The translations under genes were made by a program, and so were the position numbers. DNA of 64,000 bases from DASRWI01 sp035654655. Lineage in GTDB: Bacteria > Bacteroidota > Ignavibacteria > Ignavibacteriales > Ignavibacteriaceae. The notes under the pieces were generated by a model, which saw only the letters and a list, made by a program, of their open reading frames with translations, was not told where the DNA came from and searched no databases. Of the stretch, positions 42,543-51,578 are shown one piece after another. The DNA is taken from NCBI GenBank assembly GCA_035654655.1, contig DASRWI010000017.1, positions 62,001 to 126,000 on the forward strand, in the 5' to 3' direction. Positions within the stretch are counted from its first letter, which is position 1. The number at the start of each line of letters is the position of its first letter.

Positions 42543-44609
42543 CTACTTCATCAGAACCATTTTCTTTGTTTCTATAAACTCCCCTGCCTGTATTTGATAA
42601 AAATATATTCCAGATGATAACCGGCTTCCATCAAATTCAACTACATATGCGCCTGCATTCTTCTCTTCATTAACAAGTTGTGCAATATCTTTTCCTAATA
42701 TATTATATACTTTAATTGATATGAATCCTTTTTTAGGTACATCATACTTGATTCTAGTAGAAGGGTTAAAAGGATTTGGATAATTTTGCGATATAAAAAA
42801 TTTGTTTGGTAAAATATTTTCTTCTGTGAATAATAAAGGATCAGCAGTGTACTTCAGGATTTCTCCATGCGAACCAGCAGCCCAACCAAGATTTTCATTA
42901 ACAAAATATATGCTTTGCTCTCTTTCAGCTCTATGGATATTTTCCCACGTTATTCCTTTGTCCGAAGTTTTCATTATTATATTATGGAAGTTAAAAAACA
43001 CAAAGCCTGTGCCTTCATTAACAAATTGTAAATCGGACCAGGAATCAGCCGGACTTTGATGGTTTATTATATCATAAAAAGAATTTCCGCCATTTGTAGT
43101 TCGGGCTAGTACATAATCTTTTGCTTTTATGCCTGTTAAGCTATCAATAAAAAATACTTTATTCCCAACTAACTTAAGATCCTTAATCCACGTTGTTCCA
43201 CCATTAGTTGTTTTAAAGCCTTTACTATTTCCAACAACATAACCTAAATCAGCTGTGCAAAAATTCATTGAATTTAATTGTGTATTAGTAAAAACACTAT
43301 CACTATTGTAATTCCAATTTTGACCGCCATCTGTTGTTTTGAAGTAAACACCATTCCCTATAGCATATCCATTCAGTTCATTTTTAAAATAAATTTGTCT
43401 TATTGTATCTGCTTGATGAAGAGTATCCCAATGGTAACCACCATCTGTTGTTTTCAAAAAATATCCCGGGGTATATGAAAATCCATTTTGCATGTCCTTG
43501 AAGTAAATTTTCATTAATTCCATTTCTGTATAAATATATTCCCACTCATTACCACCATTAGTTGTTTTTAACAAATTACTTCCTGCTATCCAGCCATTAT
43601 TCTCATCAATAAAAAATACATCACTCGCTTTTATTGAAGGTTTATTTATGCAAAACCAGGACTCGCCAAGGTTAGTGGATTTTTGTATTGTTCCTCCTTC
43701 GCAGAAAGCTAAAAAAGAATGGTCAGATAATATAGCATAAGTAAATACTCTTACATCAGGAGTTTTTCTCTTCTGCCAAGTAACACCTTTATCAGTAGAG
43801 ATATTGAAATAATAAAAATATTCATATGTCCCATACGTCTGATAATAATATATTTCAGAAAAGAAATAATTATAATTTATTAAAATATTATCCTTCTTTA
43901 ATATTGTTTTAACAGCAATTTCATAACATGGATAAGGCAAACCTTCTATACGATAAACTGTATCAGTTCCAAATGTATATTTATAATGGTTGTAAATAGT
44001 TCTTAAATAAACAATAGAATCTAATGTTACAAATTGAGCATACTCTGATGAATCCATTATATACATTTTATCCCATGTAAATCCACCATCGGTAGTTTTA
44101 GAAATGTAATTAGTAAATTGTTTTATCATAATCCCATTTAAAGAATCAATAAAATATAAATTTAAATAACTTTCTTGTAGAAACCTTGACCATGTTCTTC
44201 CACCATCTGTGGTTTTGAGATTACTGCCAATGTTCCATCCATTAGAGGTATCTACAAATAAATAATTTCCTGCTCTTACTTCATCATTGATTATATCAAA
44301 AGTTTCACCCAGATTATCTGACTTCATAATTTTCATATTATTATCGCGCCGATAATCATCATATACAAGTATTAATCTATTTTGAAAATAAAATATTTTA
44401 TAAATTATTTTATCCTTTAATAAAGTCTTAAAACTTTTACCTGAATCTGTAGTTCTAATAAGAGAAAATATATTGCTCAACAACCAGGTACTGTCATTAA
44501 CAATAACAACACCTTCAATTTCCATTGAATTTGGATTTGGATTTTGTTGAACCCATTCCTGAGCATAAATAGAAGTAAAGAACAAGCAAACAATAATTAA
44601 AATTTTCAT
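42543..44609 (-). CDS. Secreted YCF48-like repeat protein with T9SS sorting domain (copy 1)
   Basis: A 688-residue exported protein (signal MKILIIVCLFFTSIYA). It contains about ten BNR/YCF48-like propeller repeats marked by TTDGG-x2-W or close variants (for example TTDGGRTWS, TTDGGYHWD, TTNGGTTWI), each followed by a strand such as FIDSLNGI or FVNENLGWAAG. The last 80 residues form a Por/T9SS type A sorting domain: ISQNYPNPFNPSTRIKYDVP, GIYFYQIQAGEF, ending KKMVLMK. It is probably carried across the outer membrane and attached to the surface or released. It is 13 bases after a tandem paralogue. The ligand is unknown. Confidence 0.9.
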   Translation of the reverse strand: MKILIIVCLFFTSIYAQEWVQQNPNPNSMEIEGVVIVNDSTWLLSNIFSLIRTTDSGKSFKTLLKDKIIYKIFYFQNRLILVYDDYRRDNNMKIMKSDNLGETFDIINDEVRAGNYLFVDTSNGWNIGSNLKTTDGGRTWSRFLQESYLNLYFIDSLNGIMIKQFTNYISKTTDGGFTWDKMYIMDSSEYAQFVTLDSIVYLRTIYNHYKYTFGTDTVYRIEGLPYPCYEIAVKTILKKDNILINYNYFFSEIYYYQTYGTYEYFYYFNISTDKGVTWQKRKTPDVRVFTYAILSDHSFLAFCEGGTIQKSTNLGESWFCINKPSIKASDVFFIDENNGWIAGSNLLKTTNGGNEWEYIYTEMELMKIYFKDMQNGFSYTPGYFLKTTDGGYHWDTLHQADTIRQIYFKNELNGYAIGNGVYFKTTDGGQNWNYNSDSVFTNTQLNSMNFCTADLGYVVGNSKGFKTTNGGTTWIKDLKLVGNKVFFIDSLTGIKAKDYVLARTTNGGNSFYDIINHQSPADSWSDLQFVNEGTGFVFFNFHNIIMKTSDKGITWENIHRAEREQSIYFVNENLGWAAGSHGEILKYTADPLLFTEENILPNKFFISQNYPNPFNPSTRIKYDVPKKGFISIKVYNILGKDIAQLVNEEKNAGAYVVEFDGSRLSSGIYFYQIQAGEFIETKKMVLMK

Positions 44610-44622
44610 TTTTATTCTTTAT

Positions 44623-46761
44623 TTATTTAATTAGCATCATCTTTTTTGATTCTGTATAGTTATCTGTTTGTATTCTGTACAAGTACACTCCACTACTAAA
44701 AGCAGATAAATCTATTTCGACTTCATATTTTCCTTCTGATTTATCCTCATTGATGATATTCTTTACCAAGTTACCCAATATATCATATACATCAATTTTA
44801 ACTTTAGAAGTTTTAGGAACAATATAATTAACTTTTGTAGTGGGATTGAAAGGATTTGGATAGTTTTGATATAAAAAATATTGTTGTGAATTATTTAGAT
44901 TTACTACATCGGTAATTACGGGGGCCAATGTACTTACCGTGCTTACAATTTTTGAATTGTTCCCTACCAGGTAACCTGTTTCTGAGTTCAGAAAATGAAT
45001 ACCATTAAACTCATAATTATTTTGAGATACATAATTCCAAGTTGCTCCCTGGTCTGTTGATTTTATAATGCCATCATCAAGCAAGATAAAACAATTATCT
45101 TTATTCGGATAAGATAATTCATATACTGAATGATTACTCATTTCTATTTTAGTCCAGGTACTACCACCATTGGATGTAGAAAGAAGATATACTTTCCCAT
45201 AGTAGGTCCTATCCATACCTATTGCTACTCCATAATTTTTATCTGCAAAATCAACTTCATAGAAAACACTTTCAGAAGATATTTTATAGGTTTGATACCA
45301 AGTGTTACCGCCATCGGTTGTTTTTAAGATTATACCTTTGGGAGCTCGAATAAGCTTATAATCCTCTCCGACTATAATTCCATTTAAAGAATCAATTAAG
45401 TGCACACTTATAGGAAACCAATGAGAATCTTTTAATGCAGGATAAATATTCCAGGTATTTCCACCATCTGTGGTTTTCAAAAATCCAAAATCATCTGTGG
45501 CAGTAATTATTCCATTATTTAAATCAGAAAAGCTTACTGAATTCCCTAACATATAAGTTAAAGGATTAGCCATTCTTTTCCAGGTAAGACCGGCATCTGT
45601 AGTCTTTAATATTGTTGTATACAAATCTATTACAAAAGAATTTTTGTTATCAATAATGCAAATATCTTCCAGGAAATTACAATCAAAAACTTTTTCCCAT
45701 TTTATCCCTTTATTTGTAGTTCTAAGAATACCACTATCTCCAACAGCAATTCCAATGTTTTCATCAAAGAAATCAACATCCATTACTCGACCCATGTCAA
45801 TCCAATTTGATAAATCTATCCAATCCTCTCCCCCATTAGTAGTTTTTCGAATAGACCAATTGAAAACATTAAAACCTAATTGTTCATTAACAAAGCTAAA
45901 GGAAACTAATTTATATGTATCTGAATACCTTTCCCAGGTTTCTCCATTATCAATAGTCTTCCAGTAATATCCACTACCATCAATAGCATATCCTTCATAT
46001 TTCTTTATAAAGAAAATTTTATAGTATGCACCATTCAAAAGATGAAACCAGGTATTTCCTCCATCAGTTGTTTTTTGTATTCCACCAGGGCCGCCATACT
46101 CTGTTTCGTGCGCTGCTATAAAGCCGGTTTTCTCATCAACAAAATAGATATCATTTAAAGTAACTAAAGAAGGATAAGCACCTTCCACTTGTTCCCAGTC
46201 AATACCCCCATTACTTGTTTTAAATATTTGATAGTAGGTGTAATAGTCATATGAAGTATATACAATATAATAAGTAAGTATAATAATATTATTTATATCA
46301 TTACACCAAACCTTTTTTATTGTGTATTTAGAACTATCAAATAGTGTTCCCCAGGATAGTCCGCCATCTGTTGTGCTAATTAAGTTTCTACCTCCGGCAA
46401 AAACAATATCTTCATTAAGATAAAATAAAGTGCTGTAGGGTTCCGGATTAATATTTATCCAATTATTACCACCATCTTCAGTTTTCCATATTCCATTAAT
46501 GTTACTGCGAAAGTATCCTATTTTTTCATTAATAAAATTTATATCATTAGAAAAAAAGGAATCTATTTGATTAAACCAGGATGTACCACCATCTGTAGTT
46601 TTAATTATACCATTACTCTTTAGAATCCAACCAGTACTCTCATTTACAAAGTCTACTTTAGTAAAATAGCCTCCATCTGGTTTTGGATTTTGCCAATACC
46701 ATTGAGTTTGTGGAAATATAAAGGGAACAAAGAATAGAAGAGTAGTAAAAAACTTTATCAT
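44623..46761 (-). CDS. Secreted YCF48-like repeat protein with T9SS sorting domain (copy 2)
   Basis: A 712-residue paralogue of the next gene, with a signal peptide (MIKFFTTLLFFVPFIFP) and the same opening WYWQNPKPDGG / WVQQNPNPNS style. About thirteen TTDGG-x2-W-type repeats are visible (TTDGGTSWF, TEDGGNNWI, TTDAGLTWK, STDQGATWN and others). The C-terminal sorting domain has LYQNYPNPFNPTTKVNYIVP, GVYLYRIQTDNY and KKMMLIK. GGAGTATTA precedes the ATG. It is the first gene of the two-gene unit, so the pair arose by tandem duplication and is coexpressed. Function beyond surface display is unknown. Confidence 0.9.
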   Translation of the reverse strand: MIKFFTTLLFFVPFIFPQTQWYWQNPKPDGGYFTKVDFVNESTGWILKSNGIIKTTDGGTSWFNQIDSFFSNDINFINEKIGYFRSNINGIWKTEDGGNNWININPEPYSTLFYLNEDIVFAGGRNLISTTDGGLSWGTLFDSSKYTIKKVWCNDINNIIILTYYIVYTSYDYYTYYQIFKTSNGGIDWEQVEGAYPSLVTLNDIYFVDEKTGFIAAHETEYGGPGGIQKTTDGGNTWFHLLNGAYYKIFFIKKYEGYAIDGSGYYWKTIDNGETWERYSDTYKLVSFSFVNEQLGFNVFNWSIRKTTNGGEDWIDLSNWIDMGRVMDVDFFDENIGIAVGDSGILRTTNKGIKWEKVFDCNFLEDICIIDNKNSFVIDLYTTILKTTDAGLTWKRMANPLTYMLGNSVSFSDLNNGIITATDDFGFLKTTDGGNTWNIYPALKDSHWFPISVHLIDSLNGIIVGEDYKLIRAPKGIILKTTDGGNTWYQTYKISSESVFYEVDFADKNYGVAIGMDRTYYGKVYLLSTSNGGSTWTKIEMSNHSVYELSYPNKDNCFILLDDGIIKSTDQGATWNYVSQNNYEFNGIHFLNSETGYLVGNNSKIVSTVSTLAPVITDVVNLNNSQQYFLYQNYPNPFNPTTKVNYIVPKTSKVKIDVYDILGNLVKNIINEDKSEGKYEVEIDLSAFSSGVYLYRIQTDNYTESKKMMLIK

Positions 46762-46872
46762 TAATACTCCAATTGATTAACAATAAAAATTACTTATTAA
46801 TTGCTTCTTTGTTGTAGTAGAGGGCACCTTTGAAATTAAATGAGTGAAAGATATCAAAAATAGAAACGTTTG

Positions 46873-46947
46873 GTCATTCTGAGTGAAGCGTAAGAATCTC
46901 ATTTGGTACCATAATAAATAAGATTACGACGCTACGCTCGCAATGAC
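46873..46947. repeat. Dispersed inverted repeat (REP-like), well preserved copy
   Basis: Two 27-base arms, 46873-46899 (GTCATTCTGAGTGAAGCG...) and 46921-46947 (AGATTACGACGC...GCAATGAC), are imperfect inverted copies around a 21-base centre. A decayed relative lies at 23804-23915. The GTCATT...GCAATGAC termini match a class of short palindromic repeats common in intergenic DNA of Bacteroidota and other phyla. Confidence 0.65.
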
Positions 46948-46954
46948 TAATAAT

Positions 46955-46985
46955 AAAAAAAGCTGCTCCATTTCTGAAGCAGCCT
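46955..46985 (-). terminator. Intrinsic terminator after the cyclic 2,3-DPG synthetase-like gene
   Basis: On the minus strand, GGCTGCTTC and GGAGCAGCT pair around AGAAAT, followed by TTTTTTTATT. It ends the transcript of the gene at 47012-48331. Confidence 0.8.
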
Positions 46986-47011
46986 TTAACTATAAAAGAT
47001 TTTTTACAATC

Positions 47012-48331
47012 TTATAATATTCCTTTATCTTTCAATACACATTCAATTGTATTTGCTCCAATTTCCTGAAGTTCATACATTACTCTTGTTGAAGGTTTAT
47101 TGATTTTTAATATTCTTCCTAAATCAATTGGGGTACCTATAACAACAGCATCGCAATCTGTATTATTGATTGTTGTTTCAAGGTCTTTCATCTGTTCATC
47201 ACCATAACCCATTGCTGGAAGTAGAACACCGATGTTAGGATATTTTTTGTAAGTATCTGTTATTGAAGCAACTGTGAATGGACGAGGGTCAACTATTTCT
47301 TTTGCTCCATAGTTTAATGCAGCAACTGTACCTGCACCGTATTTCATTTCACCATGTGTAAGTGTTGGACCATCTTCAACAACTAATACTCTCTTACCTT
47401 TAATTAATGAAGGGTCATCAACAAATAATGGTGATGCACCATCAATAATGGTTGCATTAGGGTTTACTTTGCGGATGTTGTTTCTTACTTCTAAAATATT
47501 TTTTGCATCAGCTGAATCTATTTTATTAATGATTGCAACATCAGCCATTCTTAATGAAGTATTACCCGGATAGTAAGTTAATTCGTGACCAGGGCGATGA
47601 GGGTCAACTACTGTAAAAGTTAAATCTGCATTATAGAATGAGAAGTCGTTATTACCGCCATCCCATAAAATAACGTCAGCTTCTTTTTCAGCTTCTCTTA
47701 AGATAGCTTCGTAATCAACTCCTGAATAAATAACTCCACCAATAGCAATGTGTGGTTCATACTCTTCAATTTCTTCAATAGTACATTTATGTTTTACTAA
47801 ATCTTCCAATGTACCATATCTTTGAACTTTCTGTGCAACTAAATCACCGTAAGGCATAGGGTGTCTGATTGCTACAACTTTTTTACCTGCATCTCTTAAC
47901 AACTTAACAATTTTACGTGAAGTCTGAGATTTACCGCTTCCTGTTCTAACTGCAAGAACTGCGATAACAGGCTTAGTGCTTTTAACCATTGTCTGCTGAG
48001 CGCCTAACAATGTAAAAGATGCACCGGCAGCATTCACAATTGATGCTTTTGTCATTACATAATTAAAAGGAACATCTGAATATGAAAAAACAACTTCATC
48101 AACTTTAAATTCTTTTATTAAGTTTACTAATTCAGATTCATCATAGATGTTAATTCCTTTTGGATATAAATCTCCTGCTAATTGTGCAGGATATTTTCTT
48201 CCATGGATATTTGGTATTTGGGTTGCAGTAAAAGCTACAACATTATACTCTTTATTATTTCTAAAGTAAACATTGAAATTATGGAAATCACGACCCGCAG
48301 CTCCCATAATTAATACGTTCTTAGCGGACAT
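47012..48331 (-). CDS. Cyclic 2,3-diphosphoglycerate synthetase-like GTPase/ATPase
   Basis: A 439-residue protein resembling cyclic 2,3-diphosphoglycerate synthetase of methanogens, and the GTPase-like bacterial relatives of it. The N-terminal half is Rossmann-like (NVLIMGAAGRDFHNFN). A P-loop AVRTGSGKSQTSR lies near 128-139, with WDGGNNDFSFY and AIINKIDSAD (NKxD-like). It ends with a C-terminal VVIGTPIDLGRIL. In archaea the product is an osmolyte and phosphate store; the bacterial role is not established. It has no partner gene. AGGAGTATTGT precedes the ATG and a terminator follows. Confidence 0.82.
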   Translation of the reverse strand: MSAKNVLIMGAAGRDFHNFNVYFRNNKEYNVVAFTATQIPNIHGRKYPAQLAGDLYPKGINIYDESELVNLIKEFKVDEVVFSYSDVPFNYVMTKASIVNAAGASFTLLGAQQTMVKSTKPVIAVLAVRTGSGKSQTSRKIVKLLRDAGKKVVAIRHPMPYGDLVAQKVQRYGTLEDLVKHKCTIEEIEEYEPHIAIGGVIYSGVDYEAILREAEKEADVILWDGGNNDFSFYNADLTFTVVDPHRPGHELTYYPGNTSLRMADVAIINKIDSADAKNILEVRNNIRKVNPNATIIDGASPLFVDDPSLIKGKRVLVVEDGPTLTHGEMKYGAGTVAALNYGAKEIVDPRPFTVASITDTYKKYPNIGVLLPAMGYGDEQMKDLETTINNTDCDAVVIGTPIDLGRILKINKPSTRVMYELQEIGANTIECVLKDKGIL

Positions 48332-48684
48332 ACAATACTCCTGATATATATTTTATAAAATGTTTAAAATTCTAGTGTAGAGAAAAAGAACAGGATGAAG
48401 AACATTAGAACATGTTCAACTGAATGAAGATAAGGGTGCAGCTATATGGTTTAATAAATAAAAACATATTGTAATAAATGTTTGTTTCTCTAAAATAAAA
48501 AAAATAATCCGAATTAAAAAGACATTAGAAATAATTACTTTAATTTAGCTCAATTTTTGCTTTTTCGGTTAAATAACAGTGTGCAATTTTCCATATATCC
48601 CTAACTGTTAATCATAATTTTTGGAAACGGCATTTTTAATTACTTTAAATTTCTTTAACTTACTTTATTATTTAAGAATAAAGT
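48332..48684. other. 353-base divergent intergenic region
   Basis: It separates the diverging cyclic-2,3-DPG synthetase-like and receiver-kinase genes and should hold both promoters. No gene is visible. A 10-bp perfect palindrome GAACATGTTC lies at 48408-48417, preceded by a half copy GAACATTA. A weak TTG (48621-48623) plus TAAATTTC (48646-48653) with 22-base spacing could serve the kinase gene. No sigma-54 motif (GG-N10-GC) was found. Confidence 0.5.
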
Positions 48685-50193
48685 ATGCTAGAAAATCATT
48701 CAGTTAAGATTTTGATTGTCGAAGATGAGCTTATCGTTGCTAATGATGTCGCTCTTACTCTCAAGAAAAATGGATATGAAGTTGTTGGAATTTCTCCATC
48801 TGGGGAAAGCGCCATTCAAAAAGCTAAAGACCACCAACCTGATGTAATTCTTGTTGATATAAAGTTAAAAGGGAAAATGAATGGTATTGAGGCTGTAGAA
48901 AAAATTAAAACTTTTCTTGATGTTCCTATTATTTATCTTACAGCTAACTCAGATAAAGAAACTTTTGAAAACGCTAAAATTACCAGTCCTTTAGCTTTTC
49001 TTATTAAGCCTATTAATTTTAATGAGCTTTATACTACCATTGAAGTTGCTTTATTCAAACACAAGATGGATAAGCAGCTAAGAGAAAGTGAAAAGTGGCT
49101 TTCGACTATTTTAAATACTATCCACGATGCTGTTTTGGCTTCGGATAAAGATGGGAAAATTAAATACATAAATCCAACAGCTCATAAAATAGCCGGGTTT
49201 ACTCTTGCCAACACACAGGATTCTACTATATTTGATGTCTTTCAGATTTATGATGAAAAAACAAATGCGCACTTGGTTAAATATCTTTATGATGCACTTA
49301 GTTTTTCAAAAGAAACTATTTTCACCAGGAATGTAGTTTTAAAATTGCAGCACAAAGAAATTCCTGTGCAGGGAAGAATCTCACCAATACTTGATGCTCA
49401 ACTAAATGTTATGGGGATGGTAATTGTTTTTCAGGATATGACTCAAAAAAGATTAGAAGAAAAACTTTTACAAGAAAGTACTGAGAAATCTGAGAAGCTT
49501 AAATCAATCTTTATTTCTCAAATTTCCCATGAAGTCCGAACTCCTTTAAACAATATATTAACTTATACTTCCCTTCTCAAAGATGAATTTAATAACGAAC
49601 TACCTAAAGGTTTGGAGAATTCTTTTGATGTAATTGCAAATAGTTCAAATAGATTGATAAGAACAATAGACCTTCTTTTAAGTATGTCTAAAATTCAAAC
49701 CGGTAATTTTGAAATTAATAATGTTCTTACAGATATAGATAAAGACATTCTTGAACCTTTATCTTTTGATTTCTACCCAAAGGCAAAAAATAAAGACATC
49801 AAATTTACTTATTGCAATAAAGCAATTAACTCTAAAATAATAGGAGATGTGGAATCCATTAATCAGATATTCATCAACTTAATAGATAATGCCATTAAAT
49901 ATACTCAAGAGGGGTTTATAAATATTGAAGTTTTTAATGATATGAATAATTTTGTAAATATTCATATAAAAGATAGTGGAATTGGAATACCGGAAGAATA
50001 TATTCCGGATTTATTCATTCCTTTTAGTAAGAATATTTCTGATAATAATATGCAGGGAACAGGTTTAGGATTAGCCCTGGTGAAAAATTTTGTTGATTTA
50101 AATAATGGTAAGATCTCTGTATCAAGCAAATTAAATGAAGGTACTGAGTTTATAATTTCCTTCAATGTAGTAAATGAGACTTCCCCAGATTAA
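48685..50193 (+). CDS. Receiver-PAS-histidine kinase hybrid protein
   Basis: A 502-residue soluble signalling protein. An N-terminal CheY-like receiver (about 7-120; Asp58 in ILVDIKLKG, Lys in LIKPINF) is followed by a PAS domain (about 135-255) and a histidine kinase core. The kinase has an H-box QISHEVRTPLNNIL (His282), N-box NQIFINLIDNAIKYT, and G-boxes DSGIGIPEEY and GTGLGLALVK. A receiver before the kinase suggests it is an intermediate in a relay, receiving phosphate or being gated by another kinase. It has no membrane segment. Its end overlaps the end of the sigma-54 response regulator gene by 4 bases on the opposite strand. Confidence 0.92.
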   Translation: MLENHSVKILIVEDELIVANDVALTLKKNGYEVVGISPSGESAIQKAKDHQPDVILVDIKLKGKMNGIEAVEKIKTFLDVPIIYLTANSDKETFENAKITSPLAFLIKPINFNELYTTIEVALFKHKMDKQLRESEKWLSTILNTIHDAVLASDKDGKIKYINPTAHKIAGFTLANTQDSTIFDVFQIYDEKTNAHLVKYLYDALSFSKETIFTRNVVLKLQHKEIPVQGRISPILDAQLNVMGMVIVFQDMTQKRLEEKLLQESTEKSEKLKSIFISQISHEVRTPLNNILTYTSLLKDEFNNELPKGLENSFDVIANSSNRLIRTIDLLLSMSKIQTGNFEINNVLTDIDKDILEPLSFDFYPKAKNKDIKFTYCNKAINSKIIGDVESINQIFINLIDNAIKYTQEGFINIEVFNDMNNFVNIHIKDSGIGIPEEYIPDLFIPFSKNISDNNMQGTGLGLALVKNFVDLNNGKISVSSKLNEGTEFIISFNVVNETSPD

Positions 50194-51578
50194 GAAATAA
50201 TTTTTGTTACCTCTATCCCCAATTGTTCCATTCTATATCTTAATTTTGATCTGGATAAACCTAATATCTTAGCTGCTTTAACCTGATTACCATTTGTAAT
50301 CTTTAAGGTTTTCAAAATTAAGGTTTTTAATACAACATCAATCTTAATTCCTTTATGAGGTATCTTTAACAAAAACCCATCATCATTAGAATTATCATTT
50401 CGGGGAGGTTGTAAAAAACTAAAATGCTTTTCTCTTAATTCATCCTCTTCCAGCAAAAGAATAGCTCGTTCCATTACATTTTTTAATTCCCTAATATTCC
50501 CTTTCCAGGAATAATTCACCAGAAAATTTAAAGCAGCATCATCAATACCTTTAATATTTTTCCCAAACTTTGAAGAAAATTCTTTTATGAAAGAATAGAT
50601 TAGCATAACAGCATCTTCTTTTCGTTCTCTCAATGGCGGAATAACTACCCTTGCAACATTAAGGCGATAAAAAAGATCCTCTCTAAAGTTTCCTTTTTTT
50701 ACTTCTTCTTCAAGATTCTTATTAGTTGCTGCAATAATTCTTACGTCAACAGATATTTCTTTTTCACCACCAAGTCTATAAAACTTTTTTTCTTGCAATA
50801 CTCTTAATAATTTTGATTGAAGACTAAGTGTAAGTTCACCTATTTCATCAAGTAATAAAGTACCGCCATTTGCTAATTCAAATTTTCCTGATTTTGTTTT
50901 TTGTGAAGCTCCGGTAAAAGCACCTTTTTCGTGTCCAAATAATTCACTCTCAGCAAGTTCTTTAGGAATTGCACTGCAGTTAATTGGGATGAAAACTTCA
51001 TTTCTTCTTGGACTTTGCTGATGAATAAATCTTGCAAATACTTCTTTACCGGTACCACTTTCACCCTCAAGAAGAATTGTAGTGTCTGAACTTTTTGCAA
51101 GCTTTTCTACGGAATTTACAAGCCTTCTAATCTTTGTACTGGCGCCAAAATATTCTTTGGATATTTCATCTTCTTTAAGTAATGCATGAAGTTTATTAAC
51201 TTCAGCTTTAAGTTCCAGACTATCAGTAAGTTTATTTAAAGTAAATTTTAATTGTTCGAGGTCTATAGGTTTTAAAAGAAAATCTAAAGCACCCGCTTTT
51301 ATAGCAGATACAGCCATTTTAACATCAGAATATCCTGTAATCATTATAACGGGAAGTTCAGGAAATTTCTTTTGAAATTCTTTTAATAATTCCAATCCAT
51401 TATGAGTGGTCAAATAAATATCCAGTAGTAATAAATCAGGTTCAAAGCTGTAAACTTTTTCTATTGATTCTCCTGCTGTCATACAAATATCAACATCATA
51501 ACCAAGCTTTAGCAGTACCTTTTTTAAGGAGATACAAACTAAATCATCATCATCAATTAATAGTATTTTATACTTCAT
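50190..51578 (-). CDS. Sigma-54-dependent response regulator, NtrC family
   Basis: A 462-residue regulator with a receiver (Asp53 in LLLDIYL), an AAA+ domain with Walker A GESGTGKE (172-179), GAFTGA sigma-54 contact loop (219-224) and Walker B LLDEIGELTL, and a Fis-type helix-turn-helix (NGNQVKAAKILGLSRSKLRY). It activates transcription by sigma-54 RNA polymerase once phosphorylated, most likely by the kinase gene that overlaps its start by 4 bases. Its targets are unknown; no sigma-54 promoter was recognised in the window. Confidence 0.95.
   Translation of the reverse strand: MKYKILLIDDDDLVCISLKKVLLKLGYDVDICMTAGESIEKVYSFEPDLLLLDIYLTTHNGLELLKEFQKKFPELPVIMITGYSDVKMAVSAIKAGALDFLLKPIDLEQLKFTLNKLTDSLELKAEVNKLHALLKEDEISKEYFGASTKIRRLVNSVEKLAKSSDTTILLEGESGTGKEVFARFIHQQSPRRNEVFIPINCSAIPKELAESELFGHEKGAFTGASQKTKSGKFELANGGTLLLDEIGELTLSLQSKLLRVLQEKKFYRLGGEKEISVDVRIIAATNKNLEEEVKKGNFREDLFYRLNVARVVIPPLRERKEDAVMLIYSFIKEFSSKFGKNIKGIDDAALNFLVNYSWKGNIRELKNVMERAILLLEEDELREKHFSFLQPPRNDNSNDDGFLLKIPHKGIKIDVVLKTLILKTLKITNGNQVKAAKILGLSRSKLRYRMEQLGIEVTKIIS

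Noticed and set aside
42543..46761. Photosystem II assembly factor (HCF136/YCF48) function
   Set aside because: Only the repeat type is shared. The proteins carry T9SS tails, and no photosynthesis gene is visible in the window.
48332..48684. A sigma-54 promoter near the two-component genes
   Set aside because: I searched by eye for GG-N10-GC with a TTGC-like second half here and at 52283-52384 and 52607-52754, and found none.
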